Part shown: one piece after another, positions 58,182 through 64,000 of the stretch | Layout: each line of letters opens with the position of its first letter | Position numbering within the stretch: position 1 is the first letter of the stretch | Origin: Devosia lucknowensis | GTDB lineage: Bacteria > Pseudomonadota > Alphaproteobacteria > Rhizobiales > Devosiaceae | Assembly: GCF_900177655.1 (NCBI RefSeq) | Contig: NZ_FXWK01000001.1 | Span: 496,001-560,000, forward strand | Direction: 5' to 3' | Length of the DNA stretch: 64,000 nt | Made by a program: the position numbers and the translations under genes | The notes under the pieces: model-generated | Told to the model about the DNA's origin: nothing | Databases searched by the model: none | Seen by the model: only the letters and a program-made list of their open reading frames with translations

Positions 58182-58209
58182 GGGCGGCCTTCGGGTCGCC
58201 CTCTTTTTT
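58182..58209 (+). terminator. Rho-independent terminator after cytochrome c'
   Basis: A GC-rich hairpin (GGGCGGCC, TTC loop, GGGTCGCCC with one imperfect pair) is followed by TCTTTTTT, 34 nt after the stop. The remaining 206 bp to cysS show no other feature. Confidence 0.85.
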
Positions 58210-58415
58210 GCGCTGACCGATTCTGATGATGAGGGGTTGATTTCCATTGGCCGCCCGGTCAATCTCCGCGGCATGAGACCAACGTGCACCATTACCTGCT
58301 GCATTATTACCTGCTAACCCAGCGTTGGCGGAGCGGTCTTCTTCATCCTGACAGGTTGTAACGGATAGAGGCTCCCCCGCCAGGGCACCCTTATGTCTGG
58401 CAACAGGACCTATCG

Positions 58416-59840
58416 ATGACGACGGCACAGCCGCATCTATCGTTCTACAACACGCTGACCCGCTCCAAGGCGGCCTTCGAGCCCATGGATGCGGCTAATG
58501 TGCGTCTCTATGCCTGCGGCCCGACGGTCTACGATTTTGCCCATATCGGCAACGGCCGCGCCGCCATCGTTTTCGATCTGCTGTTCCGCGTCCTGCGCCA
58601 TGTCTACGGCGAGAGCCACGTCACCTATGTGCGCAACATCACCGACGTCGACGACAAGATCAACGCCCGCGCCCTGCGCGATCATCCCGATCTGCCGCTC
58701 AACGAGGCCATCCGCAAGGTCACCGAAACCACGGCTGCGCAGTACCAGAAGGACGTGAGCGCGCTCGGCTGCCTCGAGCCCTCGGTCCAGCCGCGCGCCA
58801 CCGACAATATCGATGGCATGCAGCGCCTGATCGAGCGTCTCCTGGCCAATGGTCATGCCTATGCAGCTGGTGGCGAAGTGCTGTTCGCCACGGATTCCAT
58901 GGCCGATTATGGCCAGCTTTCAGGCCGTAATCTCGAGGATAATCTTGCGGGCGCCCGCGTCGCGGTGGACAGCCACAAGCGCAATCCGGCCGATTTCGTG
59001 CTCTGGAAGCAATCGAGCGACGACGAACCGGGCTGGGACAGCCCCTGGGGCCGCGGTCGGCCGGGCTGGCATATCGAATGCTCGGCCATGTCCGAGCGCT
59101 ATCTGGGCGAAACCTTCGACATTCACGGCGGCGGTCTCGACCTGATCTTCCCGCACCACGAAAACGAGATTGCCCAGTCCCGCTGCGCCCACGGCTCGCA
59201 CGCCATGGCCAATGTGTGGATGCACAACGGCTTCCTGCAGGTGGAAGGCCAGAAGATGTCCAAGTCCCTGGGCAACTTCTTCACTATCCACCAATTGCTC
59301 GAAACCGAGGATTTCGGCGGCCGCAAATGGCCCGGCGAAGTCCTGCGCCTGGCCATGCTGATGACGCATTATCGCGAGCCGATCGATTTTACGGTGAAGC
59401 GGCTGGAGGAGGCGCACTCGATTTGGAATACGCTGGTGACCGCCGCTATCCCCTATGACACTGGCGTGCCGGACGACGAGCTGATCGCCTGCCTGTCCGA
59501 CGACCTCAACTCGGTCGCCGCAATCAAGCGCCTGCAGACGCTCCGCAACGCCAGCGTGCACGAAGCCGAACCATTCGCCGGCCAAAAACTGCGTTTCGGC
59601 CTAGATCTGCTGGGTTTCAAGTACCGCAACGCTGCCCAGTGGCTCGAGGAAAACGGCGTCGGCGCCACCGAGACGGCCCAAACCGAACAACAAGTCGCCG
59701 CCCGCCTCGCCGCGCTCAACGCAAAGGACTTCGCCCGGGCCGACGAAATCCGCAGCGAACTCGCCTCTAAGGGCATCGTGCTGATGGACTATAAGGACGA
59801 GTCCGGCCAGCGCGCAACTAAGTGGGAGGTGAAGCGGTGA
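58416..59840 (+). CDS. cysS: Cysteine--tRNA ligase
   Basis: 474 residues of class I synthetase. The HIGH motif is in [10 protein letters not shown] (near 43), [10 protein letters not shown] near 281, the zinc-site residues in [10 protein letters not shown] and WHIECSAMS, and [20 protein letters not shown], which holds the rest of the zinc/substrate site. The length is typical. The first palindromic repeat of the DUF559 locus begins only 10 bp after its stop codon. Confidence 0.96.
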   Translation: MTTAQPHLSFYNTLTRSKAAFEPMDAANVRLYACGPTVYDFAHIGNGRAAIVFDLLFRVLRHVYGESHVTYVRNITDVDDKINARALRDHPDLPLNEAIRKVTETTAAQYQKDVSALGCLEPSVQPRATDNIDGMQRLIERLLANGHAYAAGGEVLFATDSMADYGQLSGRNLEDNLAGARVAVDSHKRNPADFVLWKQSSDDEPGWDSPWGRGRPGWHIECSAMSERYLGETFDIHGGGLDLIFPHHENEIAQSRCAHGSHAMANVWMHNGFLQVEGQKMSKSLGNFFTIHQLLETEDFGGRKWPGEVLRLAMLMTHYREPIDFTVKRLEEAHSIWNTLVTAAIPYDTGVPDDELIACLSDDLNSVAAIKRLQTLRNASVHEAEPFAGQKLRFGLDLLGFKYRNAAQWLEENGVGATETAQTEQQVAARLAALNAKDFARADEIRSELASKGIVLMDYKDESGQRATKWEVKR

Positions 59841-59850
59841 TACCGCAACA

Positions 59851-59987
59851 CCCCTCATCCGGCGCTCCGCGCCACCTTCTCCCAAAAGGGGAGAAGGGGA
59901 GCCGGTGGTCTGCCTTGCATCCTGGTCAAACTCGATGCCACCCTTCTCCCCTCGTGGGAGAAGGTGCCCGAAGGGCGGATGAGGGGG
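59851..59987. repeat. Inverted pair of palindromic repeats, left of the DUF559 gene
   Basis: Two roughly 47-bp repeat copies in opposite orientation (59851-59898 and 59941-59987) around a 42-bp spacer. Each copy begins CCCCTCATCCG at its outer end and contains two hairpins: a small one and the larger CCTTCTCCC/GGGAGAAGG. The small hairpin is GGCGC/GCGCC in the left copy and GCCC/GGGC in the right copy, so the sequence differs but pairing is kept. The right copy's end (GGATGAGGGGG) supplies the ribosome binding site of the next gene. Confidence 0.85.
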
Positions 59988-59992
59988 ACAGG

Positions 59993-60343
59993 ATGCCGAA
60001 TGGCGACAGACTTCTTGGTCATGCCCGATCTATTCGGCGCGAGCCGACGCTGGCCGAGCGTAAGCTCTGGGCTCTCTTGCGAGACCGCCGCTTCGTCGGT
60101 TTCAAGTTTCGACGCCAAGTGCCGATTGGACCGTACATTGCAGACTTCGTTTGCTACGAGACCAAGCTCATCATCGAGGCCGACGGCTCGCAACACGCTG
60201 ACAATGCACGAGATGTGGCCAGGGACGCAGAATTGACCAGGCGCGGTTTCCGCCTCCTGCGCCTCTGGAACGCCGACATCCTGCTTCGCCCGACCCAGGT
60301 CGCAGATCTCGTCTGGGCGCATCTGCATGGAGTGTCGCCGTGA
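59993..60343 (+). CDS. DUF559 (Vsr-like) endonuclease-fold protein
   Basis: 116 residues, an intact single DUF559 domain of the PD-(D/E)XK nuclease superfamily, related to the Vsr mismatch endonuclease. Visible landmarks are TLAERKLWALLRD (first Glu), FKFRRQVPIGPYIADFVCY (Asp), KLIIEADGSQHAD (Glu and the QH pair), RDAELTRRGFRLLRLWN. All expected acidic residues are present. The ATG at 59993 has GAGGGGG 5 nt upstream, and that sequence is the end of the flanking palindromic repeat. The gene lies exactly between two inverted repeat pairs. The function of these stand-alone proteins is not established. Confidence 0.88.
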   Translation: MPNGDRLLGHARSIRREPTLAERKLWALLRDRRFVGFKFRRQVPIGPYIADFVCYETKLIIEADGSQHADNARDVARDAELTRRGFRLLRLWNADILLRPTQVADLVWAHLHGVSP

Positions 60344-60353
60344 CGCCGCTGCC

Positions 60354-60490
60354 CCCCTCATCCGGCGCTGCGCGCCACCTTCTCCCACAAGGGGAGAAGG
60401 GCAGGTCCGTGTTTTTCCCCGAAACTGAGGCAAACTCGGGTTACCCTTCTCCCCTCGTGGGAGAAGGTGCCCGAAGGGCGGATGAGGGGG
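60354..60490. repeat. Inverted pair of palindromic repeats, right of the DUF559 gene
   Basis: Same design as the left pair: copies at 60354-60401 and 60444-60490, spacer 42 bp. The right-hand copy is identical over 47 bp to 59941-59987, and the left-hand copy differs from 59851-59898 at only two positions (in the loops). Pair, gene and pair together span 59851-60490 and look like one composite unit. Confidence 0.85.
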
Positions 60491-60568
60491 ACTTCTGCGA
60501 CACCATCCTGCCATCCCCTGTCACATCAGCCCATCCAACTGACCACTCCTCAAACCGGAGTCGTTGCC

Positions 60569-60952
60569 ATGCTTGATCACGTTGGAATTCTCGTTGCGGA
60601 CTGGAACAAGTCCAAAGCCTTCTATGACGCGGCTTTTTTGCCGCTGGGCTACACGCTTCTTGCCGTTGTCCCCGAGCAGTTTACCGGCGGAGTGAAGGTC
60701 GGTGGCTATGGCAAGGGCAAGCCGGATTTTTGGCTCACCGAAGCCGTCCAGACCGGACCGGGCCGTCACTACGCCTTTGTTGCTGCCGACCGGGCCGAGG
60801 TTGACGCTTTCTATGCTGCAGCGATGGCCAATGGCGGCAGGGACAATGGCGGGCCAGGACCGCGTCCGCACTATCACGAGCACTATTACGGCGCCTTCGT
60901 CATCGATCCCGATGGCAATAATGTAGAAGCAGTGTGTCATGCCCCAGGCTGA
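60569..60952 (+). CDS. VOC-family protein
   Basis: 127 residues, glyoxalase-like fold opening with LDHVGILVADWNKSKAFYD and closing FVIDPDGNNVEAVCH. The metal positions His (DHVG), His (PHYHEHYY) and Glu (NVEAV) are present. This subgroup (HYHEHYYGAF) is common in Proteobacteria as uncharacterised VOC proteins. GGAG precedes the ATG at 60569. The next gene starts inside its last 14 bp, so both are coupled. Confidence 0.87.
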   Translation: MLDHVGILVADWNKSKAFYDAAFLPLGYTLLAVVPEQFTGGVKVGGYGKGKPDFWLTEAVQTGPGRHYAFVAADRAEVDAFYAAAMANGGRDNGGPGPRPHYHEHYYGAFVIDPDGNNVEAVCHAPG

Positions 60953-61412
60953 AGCTCATACCGGTGGCTGCCAGTGTGGCGCGGTTCGTTTCCGCGTCAC
61001 ACGCCTCGGCCGTCCATCCATCTGCCATTGCCGCATGTGTCAGAAGGCCTTCGGCGGCTTTTTCGGCCCCCTGGTCACGGCGCATAACGCGGTCTGGACC
61101 CGCGGCGAGCCAAAGTGGTTTCAGAGTTCCAATGCTGCGCGTCGCGCCTTTTGCGGCGAATGCGGAACCCCGCTTGCCTATGAAACGCGCTTCGGGCTGG
61201 AACTGGCCATCGGCACCTTCGACGATCCCGCGGTCGCGGCGCCCGAAATCCAGGTCAACCTCCACGACAAGCAGCCGTTTTTCGACGGCTTGACCAGCCT
61301 GCCCGAACGCAGCGAAGTCAGCGACGAGTGGCGCGACTTCATGGCCGGCATCCATTCCAACCAACACCCGGACCACGATACCGCCGACTGGCCGCCGCGG
61401 GAGGAAACCTGA
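60939..61412 (+). CDS. GFA-family (glutathione-dependent formaldehyde-activating-like) zinc protein, copy 1
   Basis: 157 residues with the zinc-binding pattern of the GFA/CENP-V fold: GGCQCGAVRF, ICHCRMCQKAFGG and AFCGECGTPLAYE. Biochemical roles of most members are unknown; some bind glutathione adducts. The start overlaps the VOC gene end by 14 bp, and its TGA shares a base with the ATG of the second GFA gene (TGATG). The C-terminus HPDHDTADWPP is shared with that neighbour, so the two arose by tandem duplication. Confidence 0.9.
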   Translation: MPQAEAHTGGCQCGAVRFRVTRLGRPSICHCRMCQKAFGGFFGPLVTAHNAVWTRGEPKWFQSSNAARRAFCGECGTPLAYETRFGLELAIGTFDDPAVAAPEIQVNLHDKQPFFDGLTSLPERSEVSDEWRDFMAGIHSNQHPDHDTADWPPREET

Positions 61413-61915
61413 TGGACCGCTATGCCCTCGAGGTGAGTGGCGGCTGCCAATGCGGCGCCGTGCGCTACCACGCCACCGAAATGTTCGACAATTCGCATAT
61501 CTGCCATTGCCGGATGTGCCAGAAGGCGGTGGGCAATATCTTCGCCGCACTGGTCGCCGCCCCGCGAGAAGCCATCACCTGGACGCGAGGGACGCCGGCG
61601 CGCTTCCGCTCGTCCGACCATGTCGACCGCGGGTTCTGCGCCCAGTGCGGCACGCCCCTGTTCTACGAGGACACCACCGGCAACCGCGTCAACTTCACCA
61701 TCGGGTCGCTCGATCATCCCGAACTGTTCCCGCCCGGCGCCAATACCGGCACGGAAGGGCAGGTGCCCTGGTTCGGCACCTTGGTCACCATCGACGATGG
61801 CGGACCGACCGAGGACCCGGCCCGCGAAGAGTGGTGGAGCGCCATCAGGGCCACCAATCATCAGCACCCCGACCACGACACCGACGCCTGGCCCACCGGG
61901 CCGTCATCCGAGTAA
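61412..61915 (+). CDS. GFA-family zinc protein, copy 2
   Basis: 167 residues, paralog of the preceding gene: GGCQCGAVRYH, ICHCRMCQKAVGN, FCAQCGTPLFYE and the tail HPDHDTDAWPTG. Zinc cysteines are intact. The ATG overlaps the upstream stop (TGATG), giving a tightly coupled VOC-GFA-GFA set, with cimA 9 nt downstream. Detoxification of a glutathione conjugate by the VOC/GFA set is a possible reading but speculative. Confidence 0.9.
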   Translation: MDRYALEVSGGCQCGAVRYHATEMFDNSHICHCRMCQKAVGNIFAALVAAPREAITWTRGTPARFRSSDHVDRGFCAQCGTPLFYEDTTGNRVNFTIGSLDHPELFPPGANTGTEGQVPWFGTLVTIDDGGPTEDPAREEWWSAIRATNHQHPDHDTDAWPTGPSSE

Positions 61916-61924
61916 AGTCACGCC

Positions 61925-63559
61925 ATGTCCCGCGAACGCCTCTACCTCTTCGACACGACCCTGCGCGATGGTGCCCAGACCGCCGGCATCGAATTCTCGC
62001 TTGAGGACAAGATCGCGATCGCACGCATGCTCGACGATTTGGGTGTCGACTACATCGAGGGCGGTTATCCCGGAGCCAATCCGGTTGACACCACCTTTTT
62101 CGAAAGCCGGCGGACGCGCAAAGCGACGTTCACGGCCTTTGGCATGACCAAGCGGGCAGGGCGCTCAGCTGCCAACGATCCCGGGGTGCAGGGGCTGGTC
62201 AATTCTGCCGCCGACGCCACCTGTTTCGTGGCCAAGGCCTGGGACTACCAGGTCGAGCTGGCACTGTCCTCGACCACCGGGGAGCATCTCGAGGGCCTTG
62301 CCGATACGGTGCGTACCGCCGCCGCGGCCGGCAAGGAAGTGCTGATCGATCTCGAGCATTTCTTCGATGGCTTCAAGGCCAACCGCGACTATGCGCTGGC
62401 CTGCGTGGAGACGGCGCTCGAGGCCGGCGCCCGCTGGATCGTGCTCTGCGACACCAATGGCGGCAGCATGCCCTCGGAGATCCGGCAGATCGTGGGCGAG
62501 GTCATGACCGTGGCCCCGGGCGACCGGCTGGGCATCCACCCCCATGACGATACGGGCCAGGCTGTGGCCAATGCACTTGCGGCCATCGAGGCCGGGGTGC
62601 GCCAGATCCAGGGCACGCTCAACGGCCTTGGCGAGCGCTGTGGCAATGCCAACCTCGTCACCCTTATCCCCACGCTGGTGCTCAAGCCGTATTACGCCGA
62701 TCGCTTCGAAACCGGCGTTTCGGCGGAGCAGCTCGAGCGGCTCACGCACATCTCGCGGGCCTTCGACGATCGCCTCAACCGGGCGCCGGCCCGGCAGGCA
62801 CCCTATGTCGGCGCCTCTGCCTTCGCCACCAAGGCGGGTATCCACGCGTCGGCGCTGCTCAAGGACTTTTCGACCTACGAGCACGTGCCGCCTGAAAGCG
62901 TCGGCAACGAGCGCGCCATCATGGTCAGCCAGCAGGCCGGCAAGTCCAACCTGCTGACGGCCCTCGCGCGCCATGACATCCGGCTCGAAAAGGATGATCC
63001 GCGCCTCGAACGGCTGCTCGCCACCGTCAAGGAGCGCGAGTCACGGGGCTATTCCTATGATGGCGCCGATGCGTCCTTCGGGGTGCTCGCCCGTCGCGTG
63101 CTCGGCACGCTGCCCGACTATTTCGACGTCGAGCACTACCGCACCATGGTCGAGCGCCGCCACAACGCTTCGGGCGAGGAGATCACCGTCACCGAAGCGG
63201 TGGTGAAGATCCGCGTCGACGGCGAATTGCTGATGTCGGTGGCCGAGGGCAATGGTCCCGTCAACGCGCTCGATTCCGCACTGCGCAAGGATCTGGGCAA
63301 GTATTCGTCCCGCATCGAAGACCTTGAACTGGCCGATTTCAAGGTGCGTATCCTGGACGGCGGCACGGGCGCGGTCACCCGTGTACTGGTCGAAAGCCGG
63401 GACGCCAGCGGCGAGCGCTGGGTTACCATTGGCGTCTCCCCCAATATCATTGATGCCTCGTTTGAAGCTCTGTATGAATCAATCACATACAAGCTGTTGA
63501 AAACTGAAGCGGCTCAGGATTCGACACTGGGGGCAAACAATGGCCGGGCAACCGGCTGA
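61925..63559 (+). CDS. cimA: Citramalate synthase
   Basis: Condenses acetyl-CoA and pyruvate to (R)-citramalate for threonine-independent isoleucine synthesis. The 544 residues show the LeuA/CimA catalytic domain (LFDTTLRDGAQTAGIEFS, DYIEGGYPGANP, CDTNGGSMPSEI, IHPHDDTGQAVAN with metal-binding His residues, GLGERCGNANL) and a C-terminal allosteric domain from about residue 400. The order GGYPGANP is of the CimA rather than the isopropylmalate-synthase subfamily. Its 3' end overlaps the next gene by 20 bp. Confidence 0.93.
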   Translation: MSRERLYLFDTTLRDGAQTAGIEFSLEDKIAIARMLDDLGVDYIEGGYPGANPVDTTFFESRRTRKATFTAFGMTKRAGRSAANDPGVQGLVNSAADATCFVAKAWDYQVELALSSTTGEHLEGLADTVRTAAAAGKEVLIDLEHFFDGFKANRDYALACVETALEAGARWIVLCDTNGGSMPSEIRQIVGEVMTVAPGDRLGIHPHDDTGQAVANALAAIEAGVRQIQGTLNGLGERCGNANLVTLIPTLVLKPYYADRFETGVSAEQLERLTHISRAFDDRLNRAPARQAPYVGASAFATKAGIHASALLKDFSTYEHVPPESVGNERAIMVSQQAGKSNLLTALARHDIRLEKDDPRLERLLATVKERESRGYSYDGADASFGVLARRVLGTLPDYFDVEHYRTMVERRHNASGEEITVTEAVVKIRVDGELLMSVAEGNGPVNALDSALRKDLGKYSSRIEDLELADFKVRILDGGTGAVTRVLVESRDASGERWVTIGVSPNIIDASFEALYESITYKLLKTEAAQDSTLGANNGRATG

Positions 63560-64000
63560 GCGACACCATCGGGAGGGCAAACTGGCCGAAACCGCTCCGA
63601 AACGACCTCTGGCTCTGACAATCGGGGCAGCGGCAGCTACTCTTCTCGTTATTCTCGGCGTCCTCAGCGGACCGTCGATCGTATCCTGCTTCAACAGCAG
63701 CGACGGCATGGGACAATGCCTGCGCGGCAAGATGGCCGATGTCGGCCTCGTGCCGGCCGCGCCGCCGGTGGCGACGGCCGAGGCCGAGCAGCCGGCCGCT
63801 GAGGCGACCGCCGCTGCTGTCGAGGAGGCTGTTCCAGACGAGCCCGCGCTCGATGTCACGCCGCCCGCCGATGCCGTTGCCGATGTTGCCGATGTTGATG
63901 GCGTTGTCGCCGCCACCTTCGGCCTCTTGCGCGCCGAGCCCGATGGATCGGTGGTCATCGCCGGTTCGGGCACACCTGGAAGCAAGGTCGAGGTTTTCGC
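63540..64000 (+). CDS. Membrane-anchored Ala/Glu-rich protein, probably LysM type, 3' end cut by window
   Basis: 153 codons are present and the frame is open at the window edge. A charged N-terminus is followed by one membrane helix (about 27-47, LTIGAAAATLLVILGVLSG), then CFNSSDGMGQCLRGKMADVG and a low-complexity Ala/Glu/Val/Pro linker (about 75-125). A beta-rich segment then begins (LLRAEPDGSVVIAGSGTPGS). In Rhizobiales this layout usually continues into Ig-like repeats and a C-terminal LysM domain, but that part is outside. The ATG at 63540 lies within the last codons of cimA, suggesting coupled translation. Confidence 0.7.
   Translation, partial: MAGQPAERHHREGKLAETAPKRPLALTIGAAAATLLVILGVLSGPSIVSCFNSSDGMGQCLRGKMADVGLVPAAPPVATAEAEQPAAEATAAAVEEAVPDEPALDVTPPADAVADVADVDGVVAATFGLLRAEPDGSVVIAGSGTPGSKVEVF

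Larger units (their letters stand above)
59851..60490. mobile_element. Candidate composite element: repeat pair, DUF559 nuclease, repeat pair
   Basis: Two near-identical 137-bp inverted repeat pairs in the same overall orientation bracket a single nuclease gene, between cysS and a VOC gene that have no functional link. No target-site duplication could be assigned with confidence. The design recalls REP sequences next to their RAYT transposase gene, but with a DUF559 nuclease. Mobility is inference. Confidence 0.5.

Overview
The window is high-GC chromosomal DNA from an alphaproteobacterium of the order Hyphomicrobiales (Rhizobiales). Support comes from the run ccmI-ccmE-ccmF-ccmH-degP-two-component-glnE, a DUF2865 protein, HWE-family histidine kinases, class II DAHP synthase, a glutathione reductase of the rhizobial type and a TIGR02281-type aspartic protease. 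A Devosia-like genus fits best, but that is inference. No rRNA, tRNA, prophage or CRISPR array was seen; most of the window is housekeeping core genome.

Layout. 1-2.7 kb (minus): the end of a sarcosine-oxidase-like pair, an alpha-like FAD protein cut by the window edge plus a degenerate flavoprotein-like partner. 2.9-6.9 kb: cytochrome c maturation genes ccmIEFH. 7-13.6 kb: periplasmic protease degP, an OmpR-type regulator and its kinase, and glnE. 13.6-18.1 kb (minus): a sensor kinase and aminopeptidase N. 18.4-22.5 kb: two half-size ABC exporters, each preceded by a short ORF with a good ribosome binding site. 22.6-24.5 kb: a membrane GGDEF-EAL protein. 24.7-27.2 kb: an orphan beta-mannosidase with a LacI-type operator in its promoter. 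27.2-28.2 kb: a palindromic repeat array around a broken GIY-YIG nuclease gene. 28.3-35.5 kb: DMT transporter, NDH-2, FGGY kinase, universal stress protein, DusA and a membrane-fused alpha/beta hydrolase. 35.6-39 kb: aspartic protease, cobS, cobT and an unknown secreted protein. 39-45 kb: two sensor kinases, an Lrp regulator with a VOC protein, moaA and an L,D-transpeptidase. 45.3-49.5 kb: rpiA, a DUF2059 protein, glutathione reductase and DAHP synthase. 49.6-52 kb: an HWE kinase convergent with a single-domain response regulator. 52.3-59.8 kb: nadE-gltX, DUF2865, an FAH-family enzyme, cytochrome c' and cysS. 59.85-60.5 kb: an intact DUF559 nuclease gene bracketed by paired palindromic repeats. 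60.6-64 kb: VOC, two GFA-family proteins, cimA and the start of a membrane-anchored protein.

The most unusual content is two unrelated small-nuclease loci built on palindromic repeats. In the GIY-YIG locus the full-length palindrome-nuclease-palindrome unit is accompanied by two shorter palindrome pairs that keep both ends of the same nuclease gene but have lost its middle. This is the relation between an autonomous element and MITE-like deletion derivatives. In the DUF559 locus the nuclease gene is intact, lies between two copies of an inverted repeat pair, and takes its ribosome binding site from the repeat end. Stems in both repeat families show compensatory changes between copies. Together they suggest nuclease-linked palindromic repeats, analogous to REP/RAYT systems but using GIY-YIG and DUF559 enzymes.
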